DNA of 64,000 nt from Mesorhizobium sp. WSM2240 (GCF_040438645.1 NZ_CP159256.1:124001-188000); one strand, 5' to 3'. Counted from the stretch's first letter, positions 35,656 to 44,920 are shown. Program-made: numbers and translations. Notes: generated by a model from the letters alone, not told the origin.

Positions 35656-37866
35656 ATGAACATTCTGAGGGATGAAAACATTTCGCGACTTCGCACCGGA
35701 ATGGATCCGGTGGGAGAAAATCGCTTGGTCGACATAAGGCAGTTGATCGGCCCCATTCGCCGTCACCTGGGCCTGGTTCTATCGACCATCGCGATTGTTG
35801 TTATATTTACGGCAATCGTCATGTTCGCCCTCACGCCGAAATACACGGCTTCGGCGCTTGTTGTGGTCGATACATCCAGCAAGAATTTGCTGGATCCCGG
35901 CGGAGCAACCGCGGCGTCGGTCACGGACAATACCAAGGTGGAAAGCGAAGTCGAAATTTTGCAGTCTCCCGCAATTCTCGCGGAAGTCGTAGAGCGCAAT
36001 GAACTGGTTACGGACGAGGAGTTCGGAGCCCGAACTGGTTGGCATGCCCGTATTCTCTCCATGCTGCGGTTGACCTCTCCGCACAAACTCAGCGATGAGG
36101 ACAAGAGACAGCTCACGATCGAACGGCTTTCAGAACGCATCTCCATAAGGCGGCTTGGATCAACCTACCTTATTGCCGTCGAGGTTCAGTCCGCCAGCGC
36201 CGAGAAGGCGGCCAACCTGGCCAACTCTATCGCAAACACGTACATCGCCGCGCAGGTCGAGGCGAAGGTAGGCCGGACCCTTATGGCGCGCGACATCCTG
36301 GACAAACGCATCGCCTCAGGGAGCGATGCCATTGAACAGGCGGAATCGGCATTCGAACGCTTCATCAACGAAAACTTGGAACGAATATCCCAGGAAGGTG
36401 GATCGACCGCGTTGAGCGATTTGCGCCGGAAGCTCCAGTCGGCGCGGCAGGGACGCGAACAGACGCTCCGTGCATTTGAGGCGATCGACGAAAGTGTCCG
36501 ACGAGACGATTGGGTGTCTGTAGCCACGGCATTGCAATCCGAGGCCATCCGGCAGCTTGCCGGGCAGCGGCAGCGCATCAAAGGCACCATCGACGCCTCG
36601 GGGCCCCAAGCGACCGTTCCTGTCAACCTGCGCAACGAACTAGCTCGAATTGAGTCCGAGATCCAGGAGCAAGCGTCTTTGGGCAAATCCTCGCTCAGAA
36701 GGAGAGTTGAGTCGTTGGATACTGACGTCGACCGGATTCAGCAGGAGCTGCGCAGAACCGTTTTGCAGGGCAATTTACCCACGGATTTGCTGACGCGCCT
36801 CTATCAGCTTCAGCAGGACTCGGAAGTGGCGCGCAATCAGTACCAGACGCTGCTTTCCCGGCTGAAGGATACGGAAGCCCAGGCCGACCTGCAAATCGCC
36901 GACAGCAGGCTCGTTTCCGCTGCGCTGCCGCCCGCTAAGGCGTCCTTCCCAAAGACCGGCCTCATCATGATTCTTGCATCGCTCGGTGCTGGGACTCTCG
37001 GGATTGCACTCGCGTTTGCCTACGACAACTACATCGGCGGTTTTTTGACCGAAGAGCAGACCGCAGCGGTTCTACGCATTCCGCGGGTCTTTCCGATCCC
37101 CCTGCAAGGATCGTCGAAGACAGGGGCCGGACCCGAATTTGGTTTGGCAGATTCGATCGTGAAGTTTCCGCTATCCGCCTACTCGGAAGCCATTCGCCGT
37201 GTTTGGGTGGCGGTCGAGCAGATGCGGGGCAAGCGCAAGGAGCGGAATGGCGTAGGGGATCGCGGGCCGGCGTTCGTGGTTATGGTTTCGTCGGCGGTTT
37301 CGGGCGAAGGAAAGACAACGCTCGCGAGTTCGCTGGCAAGAGCCTTTGCCATGGAAAACAGGCGAACGCTCTTGGTTGATTGTGATCTCCGGAAACCGAA
37401 TGTCGACAAACAGCTTGGGGTGGACGTCAAGGTCGGACTTCAGGACTATCTTTCTTGCTCGCCGTCGATGCTGGATCAGCTCGGTGGCATCATCGTTGAG
37501 GATACCCTGTCGCCGCTGCATCTTATCGTCGGCCGCCGAGGAGAGGAGCGTCCCTTGGGCACTCTGCTGGCCGGTGACAACTTCCAGGGGCTTTTGAGTA
37601 CGGCATCGAAAAATTACGACATCATTGTTCTCGACACGCCGCCGATCGGGCCGGTGGTCGACGGCCTGTACATCGTGCAACATGCAGACGCCCTCGTGTT
37701 TTCGGTCCAGTGGGCAAAGACATCCCAGAGAGATGTGAATAGCGCGCTCGACGCCATCGCGGCGGCTCGAACCGGTACCCTCGACGTTGTTTGCGTTCTT
37801 AACAAGAGGGGAAAGGATGCGTTCTCGCAAAGAGGTGCCTATAGCGACTATTACACAGAAGACTAG
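35656..37866 (+). CDS. Wzz/ExoP-like chain-length regulator with BY-kinase domain
   Basis: 736 residues. N-terminal Wzz domain with first membrane segment (about 38-58, VLSTIAIVVIFTAIVMFALT), long periplasmic coiled coil (about 180-420), second membrane segment (about 436-455), then a cytoplasmic BY-kinase: Walker A SSAVSGEGKTT (near 549), Walker A' LLVDCDLRKP, Walker B DIIVLDTPP, and a short C-terminal tyrosine cluster (YSDYYTED). It controls chain length and export of the polysaccharide through cyclic phosphorylation. Ends the EPS cluster. No outer-membrane OPX protein (Wza/ExoF) is visible in the window. Confidence 0.94.
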   Translation: MNILRDENISRLRTGMDPVGENRLVDIRQLIGPIRRHLGLVLSTIAIVVIFTAIVMFALTPKYTASALVVVDTSSKNLLDPGGATAASVTDNTKVESEVEILQSPAILAEVVERNELVTDEEFGARTGWHARILSMLRLTSPHKLSDEDKRQLTIERLSERISIRRLGSTYLIAVEVQSASAEKAANLANSIANTYIAAQVEAKVGRTLMARDILDKRIASGSDAIEQAESAFERFINENLERISQEGGSTALSDLRRKLQSARQGREQTLRAFEAIDESVRRDDWVSVATALQSEAIRQLAGQRQRIKGTIDASGPQATVPVNLRNELARIESEIQEQASLGKSSLRRRVESLDTDVDRIQQELRRTVLQGNLPTDLLTRLYQLQQDSEVARNQYQTLLSRLKDTEAQADLQIADSRLVSAALPPAKASFPKTGLIMILASLGAGTLGIALAFAYDNYIGGFLTEEQTAAVLRIPRVFPIPLQGSSKTGAGPEFGLADSIVKFPLSAYSEAIRRVWVAVEQMRGKRKERNGVGDRGPAFVVMVSSAVSGEGKTTLASSLARAFAMENRRTLLVDCDLRKPNVDKQLGVDVKVGLQDYLSCSPSMLDQLGGIIVEDTLSPLHLIVGRRGEERPLGTLLAGDNFQGLLSTASKNYDIIVLDTPPIGPVVDGLYIVQHADALVFSVQWAKTSQRDVNSALDAIAAARTGTLDVVCVLNKRGKDAFSQRGAYSDYYTED

Positions 37867-38197
37867 GCTCTTGGATTAGCTATTTGATGATATTTCCTTT
37901 TTGGCGGCTCAAACACAGACGATCCGCTTATTCGAGCGCCGACGGCCGTCGCGCAAACTGTCCCTGACCGCCTGCCGCGGGCAGCGTGTCGTCCGGGCCG
38001 CGTCCGAGAGCTGCTCCTGCTGACCTTGAACGCCGCCTTGAGAATTTCGTGATGCGCATTAACTGGCAGGCCATCACTATGGCGGCGCGCTCTGGGCCGC
38101 TTGCAGGCGTCAGTTCCGTCAGCCTGCAGCAAGACTAATCACATCGCGCGACCATCATTAATTATCTTGTAGCCGACGATCGTTATGATGTGGGGCC
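37867..38197. other. Intergenic region
   Basis: No gene or 43-bp element is seen between the BY-kinase and the diguanylate cyclase gene. Confidence 0.5.
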
Positions 38198-39139
38198 ATG
38201 GACGAGGTTCTTAGGACACTTTTCGAGATGTACGAGAGAACACCGGTCTTGGTCGCCGCTTACGATGGCTTCGATCGTCTCCGTTACGCAAATCAAGCTT
38301 TTCGTTCAGCCTATTTCCTTGGACCGCAAGAGACGCCGTTTTGGTCAGACCTGATGCGCCGGAATTTCCACGCCCGCAGGGGCACTGTCATACGGACCGC
38401 AGATTTCGAAACATGGTTGATTTCCACACAGTCGCGCCGCGGGAAGACAGCATTTCGGGCCTTCGAAACGGATCTCGTTGATGGCCGTTGGCTCTGGATG
38501 ACGGAAACCGTTCAGAGCGATGGTTGGATGCTCTGTATTGCCAGCGACATCACCGAATTGCGGACTGACGAACGCACGGTGCGGCAAGATAGGGACTTCG
38601 CGATCAAAGCTTCTCACACTGATGAGTTGACGAACGTGGCCAATCGCCGGTTCGTAATGGCGCGGATCGACGATATGCTGCAGCGACCGGCCAAGGAGGG
38701 CGAACTTGGTTGTCTTGGCGTACTCGACATCGACCGCTTCAAGAGCATCAACGACCGGTACGGGCATCAAACGGGAGATTTGGTCCTGCGCGACTTCGCC
38801 CGACGGATACTCGATTTGGTACGACGATCGGACTGTTTTGGCCGTGTGGGTGGCGAAGAGTTCGTGCTGGTTCTGCCCGACACCTCCATCGAGGAGGCCG
38901 CTTTGATCTTGGAGAGGATGCTGGCAGTCATCCGTAGCTCGAAACCGCTCCCAGACCGGCCCGATTTCAGCTACACTTTTTCGGCCGGGATTGCTGCCGG
39001 TGGGCCAGCTGATATCGCCGCCAACCTCTACGCGCGGGCCGATAAAGCGCTTTATTCCGCCAAGATGGCCGGACGGAATCGCGTAGAACTAGCAGACTCA
39101 GCGCCCCGCCAATCTGCCGTCGCTGGACGCTCCGGCTAG
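38198..39139 (+). CDS. Diguanylate cyclase (PAS-GGDEF)
   Basis: 313 residues. N-terminal PAS-like sensor (about 8-125: TPVLVAAYDGFDRLRYANQA) and GGDEF domain (about 145-305). Active site RVGGEEFVLVLPD (near residue 217) with DIDRFKSINDRYGHQTGD; the inhibitory I-site RRSD is present just upstream, so product inhibition is expected. No membrane segment. It lies upstream of the putative beta-glucan synthase genes and could supply c-di-GMP locally. Confidence 0.93.
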   Translation: MDEVLRTLFEMYERTPVLVAAYDGFDRLRYANQAFRSAYFLGPQETPFWSDLMRRNFHARRGTVIRTADFETWLISTQSRRGKTAFRAFETDLVDGRWLWMTETVQSDGWMLCIASDITELRTDERTVRQDRDFAIKASHTDELTNVANRRFVMARIDDMLQRPAKEGELGCLGVLDIDRFKSINDRYGHQTGDLVLRDFARRILDLVRRSDCFGRVGGEEFVLVLPDTSIEEAALILERMLAVIRSSKPLPDRPDFSYTFSAGIAAGGPADIAANLYARADKALYSAKMAGRNRVELADSAPRQSAVAGRSG

Positions 39140-39337
39140 AGAGTGTTCAGCCTCGATGACTCGTCCTCGGTCAGACCGAGTCTGATGATGTATACTTTTG
39201 GGCCTGATACTGCGGTAAATCTTGGGCCGATTCGTCGTTAGTCGCTCCTCGGCGTTGAGCCGTTATTGGGTGGTTAACGATCGTTGCCTAGGGTGCTGAT
39301 CGGGCAGTGGGGCTGGCGCAAACCTGGACCGGGCCCG

Positions 39338-40567
39338 ATGTTCTGGAATAGACGTTTCATTCGAATTGCGGTCGGAATCCTGCTTTTGATCGCGGGGGTT
39401 CTTGCTCTGCTACCGCGCATTACGGGCCATTCAAGCCTCGACGGAACAATTAACGCGCGGTTCGCCGTCATTGCGGCGCCGATCGAGGGGACGGTGCTGC
39501 AGACGCCGCCGAAGACCGGAATGAACCTGCCCGCCAGTGCTGCGCTGCTGACAATCCGCAATGAGCGTGTAAACCGAGCCGTCGAGACATCCCTGCTCGC
39601 GGATCTGGAGACTACCCGCGATCGGGTGCGCGCCCTTGAAGCCCAGCGCAGGGAACTGGAACAGTTGCGCGACAGTCTCCGACAGCGCTTCAATGCCTAC
39701 AGCGAGGCGATGATCGACAGCATCGACCAGCAGATCGCGGTCTCGCGCGAACGCATCGCCATGCTGGAGGCCCGGAGAGAGGCGACGGCCGCTGAGCTCC
39801 GCCGCTACTCCACCTTGGTTGCAAGGGGCGTCATGTCGCAGAGTAATGTCGAGGAGGCGCAGGCCACCGAGATAGCGGCCGCGGCGGAGGTCGTAGTCGA
39901 GAAGCTGACCCTAAAACGCCTGGAGAGGCAGCTCGGGGCCATGAGGGACGGCGTCTTTCTCGGCGAAGGGCAGAACGATGTCCCGTATTCGCACCAGCGA
40001 CTGGATGAGTTGACGATGCAGATTGCCGCTCTCGACGCGGCCGCCAAGGAAAACCGCACGCGTCAGGAGCAGATTGCAAATCAGCTGGCGGAGGAGGTGC
40101 GACGAAACCACAGCCTGGAACGGGCCGTGATGAACATGCCCTTCGACGGCGTGATCTGGCGCAACAACGTCGTTGCGGGAGCCAATGTTGTCGCCGGGAA
40201 CGAGTTGGTCCGGGTGCTGGATTGCCGCGACCTCTTCGTCGACATCCTGGTGCCTGAGGTCGATTTCGACCAGATCTACCCGCGACGCGTGGCCGAAGTC
40301 CGCATCTTCGGAACCGATCGCGTCATCAGCGGCCAAGTCCTTTCAGTGCGGGGCAACTCCGCGAACGTCGAGGAGCCGACCCTTGCCGCGACCCCGCCGA
40401 GCGGCACGGGTCGCAACGCGCGGATCAGGGTGGCGCTCGCGAAGTCCAATGTCAACGCGGACTACGCCAACTTCTGCCATGTCGGGCGCTCGGTCCAGGT
40501 CCGCTTCCGCATGCGCAGCTTCAGGATCGGCAACTGGCTGGAGAGGCTATGGTTCAGCATCTCGTAG
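39338..40567 (+). CDS. bgsB: HlyD-like membrane fusion protein, BgsB-like
   Basis: 409 residues from the ATG at 39338 (upstream TTG/GTG starts at 39284/39293 possible; no strong ribosome site). One N-terminal membrane anchor (FIRIAVGILLLIAGVLALLP), a lipoyl half-motif (FAVIAAPIEGTVLQTPPKTG), a long coiled coil (about 85-280) and the second half (MPFDGVIWRNNVVAGANVV, LVRVLDC). It overlaps the next gene by 19 bp. The same pair, membrane fusion protein then glucan synthase, forms bgsBA in S. meliloti, which makes mixed-linkage beta-glucan; the curdlan (crd) system is the main alternative. Confidence 0.85.
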   Translation: MFWNRRFIRIAVGILLLIAGVLALLPRITGHSSLDGTINARFAVIAAPIEGTVLQTPPKTGMNLPASAALLTIRNERVNRAVETSLLADLETTRDRVRALEAQRRELEQLRDSLRQRFNAYSEAMIDSIDQQIAVSRERIAMLEARREATAAELRRYSTLVARGVMSQSNVEEAQATEIAAAAEVVVEKLTLKRLERQLGAMRDGVFLGEGQNDVPYSHQRLDELTMQIAALDAAAKENRTRQEQIANQLAEEVRRNHSLERAVMNMPFDGVIWRNNVVAGANVVAGNELVRVLDCRDLFVDILVPEVDFDQIYPRRVAEVRIFGTDRVISGQVLSVRGNSANVEEPTLAATPPSGTGRNARIRVALAKSNVNADYANFCHVGRSVQVRFRMRSFRIGNWLERLWFSIS

Positions 40568-42549
40568 CGCTCGCGCCGGCTTTCCTGGTCGCGGCCTTCT
40601 TCCTCATCTTCGTCCAAGGGTGGTCGCGGCACCGGACCTGGGCGCGGGCAGTCACCTGTGCTTTCGTCTTTGCTGTAGCCGCGCGCTATCTTTTGTGGCG
40701 CCTCACGGACACTGTCCTGCCCTATCCCAACGAAGGCGGCCTCGATTTCTACTGGGTGTGGTTCCTATACGGAATCGAACTGCTCGCCTTCTTCGACATA
40801 GCGCTGTTTCTCGCTGTGATGAGCCGCTATGTCGATCGCAGCTCCCAGGCGGACGCGCTGGCAAGGGATTTCTTTCGCCAGCCGCAAGCGGAGCTTCCGA
40901 CAGTCGATGTCTTCATCCCGACTTACAACGAGCCGTTGGATGTGCTCGAACGCACCATTGTAGGCGCACTTGGTCTCGACTACCCCCGCGACAAACTCAA
41001 GGTTTACGTCCTCGATGACCAGCGTCGAGACTGGCTGCGGCGGTTCTGCGAGGAGAAGGGCGCGATCCACGTCACCCGACCCGACAACGCCCATGCCAAG
41101 GCCGGCAACATGAACCATGGGCTGACGGTAAGCGAAGGCGATTTCATCGCGGTGTTCGACGCGGATTTCGTGCCGCACACCAATTTCCTGCAGCGCACGC
41201 TGCCTTTCTTCACCGACCCAGGCATCGGCATCGTCCAGACGCCGCAGCACTTCTTCAACAGGGACCCCGTCCAGGTCAATCTCGGTCTGGAGCGGTCATG
41301 GCCCGACGAACAGCGCCTCTTCTTCGACGAGATGGCCGCAAGCCGGGACGCTTGGGACGTCAGCTTCTGCTGCGGCTCCTGTTCCATCACCCGCCGTGCC
41401 GCGCTCGAGGCGATCGGCGGCTTCCCAACGGAGTCGATAACTGAAGACCTGCTGACGACGCTCACCATGCTAAACAAGGGCTACAAGACGCGCTACCTCA
41501 ACGAGCGGCTCTCGATCGGGCTCGCCGCGGAAAACCTGAAAGGCTATTTCGTGCAGCGGCAGCGCTGGTGCCAGGGCGGCATCCAGACGCTCTTCGTGCA
41601 CAACGGGCCCGTGCGCGGTCCAGGTCTCAGCCTGTTCCAGCGCATCATGTTCCTGCCGGTGAGCTGGCTCGTGCAGTATTTCGTGCGCCTGGCGATCCTC
41701 ATCGTGCCGGCGGTGTATTTCTGGACGGGCTATCCGCCGCTCTATTTCACCGAGGCAGCCGATCTTATCAGCCATCAGCTGCCGGTGCTTGCAGCATATT
41801 TCCTCCTGATGAAGTGGATCACTCCGACACGTTATCTGCCGGTCGTCTCGAGCGCTGTCGGTGCGTTCTCCACCTTCCGGATGCTGCCGACAGTGATTTC
41901 GAGCCTGATCCGGCCATTCGGCAGGCCGTTCCTGGTGACGCCCAAGGGCAGCGGGAATGTCGACAACAGGTTCGACGGCTACACCTTCGCATGCCTGGCA
42001 ACGCTGATCGCGGCGACCGCGCTCGGCCTCGTGATCAACATCATTCCGGAGTGGGCGCGGATCCCGCAAGGGGAATTTTCAGGTATCGCCGTCTATTGGG
42101 CGATGGTGAACCTTATGGTTCTGATTATCGCTGCATTGATCTGCTTCGAGAAGACGAACCCGGCCTCTGAGAGCTTTCATGCGAACGAGCCTGCGCGGCT
42201 CGACGGCATCGGCGGAAGGGCCGTGAGCCTCGCGCTGAGCCGGGCCGTGATCGAAATTCCGATTGACGCCACCGTCGAGAATGGGAGCGTCGAGGTCAAG
42301 CTGCAAGGCGTCGAGCCGTTCGAATCGGAACTCAAGGCGGTCACCAGGCGTACCCGCGGGCTGCGCAGGGATCCCGGCCCATTCAAATATGCGCATCTAC
42401 GCTACAATTTGACGGGCGCAGCACGCGACCAGATGATCATGAAGCTCTACACCGGCGACTACTCACAGGACATCAAGGAAATCCGGCGAAGGAATATCGC
42501 CGCTGGACTGCTCTCGCGGACCTTCGGGCCGGACTACAACCGCGCATAG
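40549..42549 (+). CDS. bgsA: Processive beta-glucan synthase, BgsA-like (GT2)
   Basis: 666 residues. About three N-terminal membrane helices (to residue 92), a cytoplasmic GT2 domain (about 117-345) with DDQ (156-158), DAD (204-206), TED (298-300) and QRQRW (336-340), the D,D,D,QxxRW set of cellulose, curdlan and mixed-linkage glucan synthases. Four or more C-terminal helices follow, then a ~125-residue cytoplasmic tail. The tail lacks a PilZ RxxxR motif, so it is not a BcsA-type synthase; BgsA is reported to bind c-di-GMP through its own C-terminal domain. Presence of a bgr operon in the same window supports the BgsA assignment. The product is inferred. Confidence 0.88.
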   Translation: MVQHLVALAPAFLVAAFFLIFVQGWSRHRTWARAVTCAFVFAVAARYLLWRLTDTVLPYPNEGGLDFYWVWFLYGIELLAFFDIALFLAVMSRYVDRSSQADALARDFFRQPQAELPTVDVFIPTYNEPLDVLERTIVGALGLDYPRDKLKVYVLDDQRRDWLRRFCEEKGAIHVTRPDNAHAKAGNMNHGLTVSEGDFIAVFDADFVPHTNFLQRTLPFFTDPGIGIVQTPQHFFNRDPVQVNLGLERSWPDEQRLFFDEMAASRDAWDVSFCCGSCSITRRAALEAIGGFPTESITEDLLTTLTMLNKGYKTRYLNERLSIGLAAENLKGYFVQRQRWCQGGIQTLFVHNGPVRGPGLSLFQRIMFLPVSWLVQYFVRLAILIVPAVYFWTGYPPLYFTEAADLISHQLPVLAAYFLLMKWITPTRYLPVVSSAVGAFSTFRMLPTVISSLIRPFGRPFLVTPKGSGNVDNRFDGYTFACLATLIAATALGLVINIIPEWARIPQGEFSGIAVYWAMVNLMVLIIAALICFEKTNPASESFHANEPARLDGIGGRAVSLALSRAVIEIPIDATVENGSVEVKLQGVEPFESELKAVTRRTRGLRRDPGPFKYAHLRYNLTGAARDQMIMKLYTGDYSQDIKEIRRRNIAAGLLSRTFGPDYNRA

Positions 42550-42654
42550 CTGGAAAATGGTGGGAATTCGCTGCTTTCGTCGCGAATGCTCACGATCGTG
42601 GGTGTGTCATGAGCGATCCTGCGCGACAAAAACTACCCATTGCGGACAGAGATT

Positions 42655-42734
42655 CCTAAAAAGAGACCGGCCGAACTAGGCGTTGTCGGTCGGGCCTAAA
42701 TGAACTTCGGGGAATCTACTTCCCAGCCTAAATT
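42655..42734 (-). ncRNA. Candidate small RNA downstream of conserved element copy C
   Basis: On the minus strand, ~80 nt after the 43-bp element end in an imperfect hairpin (GACCGA ... TCGGCCGGTC) followed by TCTCTTTTT. No open frame is present. The sequence AAGTAGATT near the 5' side is shared with the stretch after copy D. Expression is not shown. Confidence 0.35.
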
Positions 42735-42777
42735 GTCGTTAGCTTTGCGTCCAGCAACTTATCCTGGGATACATATT
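42735..42777 (-). promoter_or_regulatory. 43-bp conserved element, copy C
   Basis: Reads AATATGTATC at its 5' end and GCTAACGAC at its 3' end on the minus strand; 38/43 identical to copy D and 32/43 to copy B, without gaps. It points away from the small-gene region and toward the 3' end of bgsA. Confidence 0.6.
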
Positions 42778-43287
42778 CGTCGTCAGCGCAGCGCAGTCGT
42801 TTTGTCGCTGATAGCCCTGTGCTATTTTAGGTTGCCGTTAGCCGCGCGCAGCCCCGAAGCCCCGGTAGCGGCCGCCGCCTGGGCAGCCCCACGTCCAGGC
42901 GGCACCTTGTGGCGACCATGTGAGCGAGACGGCCTACTTCGCCGTTTGCGGGGGCGTCGAGGCGGTATCGACGTGCTTGTGCGCCGCGACCCACGACCTC
43001 GAGCGGCTGGCGCTACTCAAGGTCTGACGCGGCAGAGTCGATTCGACTAACTATTCGCCGGGCTTGTCAGCAACAGCACCGCTCGCCGGATCTCTTCCTG
43101 CTTGGCGGCCGGCTGGTGCAAGCCGGCGGATGCGCAGCCCACGGCTGATCGAGCGCGGGGGCAACGTCCCGGATTGCCTGATGGGCGAAGAGTGGGTGGG
43201 ATCGCCCCCGGGACGCGCATCGGGGCCAATATTCCCCGTCCCCGACAGTTACGATGCTGCGCCCCAATCATTAACCAAGGGTTTCCC

Positions 43288-43333
43288 TGTCCCAGAATGA
43301 TACATTTCTGTGTCCCAGAATGATACATTTCTG
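43288..43333. repeat. Perfect 23-bp direct tandem repeat
   Basis: Two identical adjacent 23-bp units starting TGTCCCAGAATGATACAT. The wording resembles multiple terminal repeats of IS21-type elements, but no transposase lies next to it. The surrounding 42778-43645 has no other gene I can support. Confidence 0.6.
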
Positions 43334-43442
43334 TGGAACTCGTTGCCGACCAGGCGTATTGTACGATGACGGTGGCGGAAGTGTCCCATCACACTCTAGC
43401 TCCGTCTGTTCCGCTACTGTCCATTGATCTAAAAGTGCATCC

Positions 43443-43471
43443 GAAAAGCCCGTATCCCGGACGGGCTTTTC
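43443..43471. terminator. Hairpin terminator
   Basis: GAAAAGCCCGT and its exact complement ACGGGCTTTTC with a 7-nt loop; 11-bp stem with T/A-rich ends in both directions. Confidence 0.7.
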
Positions 43472-43645
43472 ATTCGAACCAAGCCGGCGGCGGGAAAAGC
43501 CGGACCTTGGTCGCTTAGTCACCGAGGTGGTGATTGAATGCATCCGCACAGGTATATACATACTGCGGGACCACTATCACATCGTCCAAATGTTAAGCAA
43601 TTGGCTCGACAGGTTAAGTGTTGGTGGCGGCGGGGCGTATCGGGC

Positions 43646-44194
43646 GTGAAATCATTTTGCACAATAGCTTTTGCAATCTTGGCTGTTGCAATTGCATCGT
43701 CAGCAATGGCTGAGCGCAAGCAGCTCAGATGCAACAATTCTATACTCGATTACGACAACGCGATGATGGTGGTCATCGGCACCGATGATGACACAGGGAT
43801 CTGCTACTACGAGGTGTCGCTGCCCGTTGACTTAGGAACCAGTGAGCCAAAGAGCCTGGCGTCCGAAAGCCTCCGCGAGGCATACGCAGCACCCCTCGAT
43901 GCTCGCGCCGAGATCATTCAGGCTAGGTTTGTGCCTAATATCCTTGCGTCGTGGAATGCCATTTTGGCGTCGCCAGAGTTTGAGAAAGGGCGCGGCTCGG
44001 CGTTTTTGAAAGTACTCGGCGCCAATGCCGGAATAATTTTGAAGTGCACTGACATGGCGCTCGCTGGGGAAGAATTTAACGTCAACGAAGCCGGCCTACA
44101 AGCGACGTGCAACCTTAGTGAGGACAAGCGTGTTTATGTCCTGGCTTCGTCATTCGCGAATGTCAGCGTGGAATCCCGCATCCCACTCGCCTAG
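43646..44194 (+). CDS. Secreted hypothetical protein
   Basis: 182 residues from a GTG giving a good signal peptide (KSFCTIAFAILAVAIASSAM, cleavage at AMA-ER). Upstream in-frame starts would add a non-signal leader. The mature part has paired cysteines (LRCNNS, GICYYE, LKCTDM, ATCNLS), fitting a periplasmic fold. No family recognised. Confidence 0.65.
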   Translation: MKSFCTIAFAILAVAIASSAMAERKQLRCNNSILDYDNAMMVVIGTDDDTGICYYEVSLPVDLGTSEPKSLASESLREAYAAPLDARAEIIQARFVPNILASWNAILASPEFEKGRGSAFLKVLGANAGIILKCTDMALAGEEFNVNEAGLQATCNLSEDKRVYVLASSFANVSVESRIPLA

Positions 44195-44354
44195 AGAGGC
44201 AAGCTACCATGATCACCTCCGTACGCGCATGGAGCAGGTAAAGGACTACGTCCCATCAGTGGCGCTTCGTTCACGACATCGTGGCGGCTGTTGTCGCAGC
44301 GGGGTTGGTGCGGCGATAACACTGACGTCAGCCGCCTTCGCTCGTGAGGCGCGG

Positions 44355-44508
44355 GTCCACGACACATGCCGGATGACCCGCCATGAATTTGCAAAACTGC
44401 AAGCGCGACAGCTTCTTGCGAAATACGACTGATCCGTCAGCTGCCGCCCCGTGCAGTTGAAAGACGTTCTTTGCCAGATCGACCCCTGATGATGGTAACC
44501 TTTTCCAT
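44355..44508 (-). pseudogene. IS110-family transposase N-terminal remnant
   Basis: Starts MEKVTII in one frame at 44508, then shifts to GVDLAKNVFQLHGAAADGS, VVFRKKLSRLQF and FMAGHPACVV, the N-terminal DEDD domain of IS110 transposases. Stops appear shortly after; the rest of the element is missing. Confidence 0.7.
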
Positions 44509-44769
44509 GGATGCCTGCCTCTCCTTGCGTGGCGCTAACACCACAAACTTGGCACATTGCGATGCCGTCGGAGAAGGCTGGCATCCACCCCATCGTGAGA
44601 CCATCAGCCAGATGAGCGATGATCCGCTCATCAGCCTGCCGGCAGTGGCGCGCTGATCATTCCGGCCCATGCCGGAGAGCACGGCGACCAATGCCGTCAG
44701 CTACACCACGCCAGTGGGCACGATCCCAGCCTCGCCAAGCCTCTGAGGTCGAACATGCACTGACGGTGA

Positions 44770-44812
44770 GATATGTCTCCCGGGATAAGTTGCTGGACGT
44801 GAAGCTAACGAC
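44770..44812 (+). promoter_or_regulatory. 43-bp conserved element, copy D
   Basis: Begins GATATGTCTC and ends GCTAACGAC; 38/43 identical to copy C, in opposite orientation about 2 kb away. It contains CTCCCGGGATA, close to the consensus palindrome. Confidence 0.6.
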
Positions 44813-44920
44813 AATTTTCGGCCCGGTAAGTAGATTTTTCTTAAGGGCTCAGGGCACAGACCTCCCCTGGTTCGACTGAGGCCCGACCGTTACGTCCCTT
44901 CCGGTCGGGCCTTCTTGTGT
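44813..44920 (+). ncRNA. Candidate small RNA downstream of conserved element copy D
   Basis: About 100 nt with no open frame between copy D and a strong hairpin with CTTCTT tail at 44881-44917. Near the start it shares AAGTAGATT with the stretch after copy C. Function and expression are unknown. Confidence 0.35.
44881..44917 (+). terminator. Rho-independent terminator
   Basis: GCCCGACCG and its exact complement CGGTCGGGC with a 12-nt loop, followed by CTTCTTGTGTT. Confidence 0.7.

Noticed and set aside
37171..37830. 219-codon minus-strand frame
   Set aside because: Antisense of the BY-kinase domain.
39160..39190. Hairpin after the diguanylate cyclase gene as a terminator
   Set aside because: Short 7-bp stem with no T-run; not convincing.
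40173..41018. 281-codon plus-strand frame across the bgsB/bgsA junction
   Set aside because: Arg/Ser/Ala-rich GC-driven shadow; both overlapping genes are well supported in their own frames.
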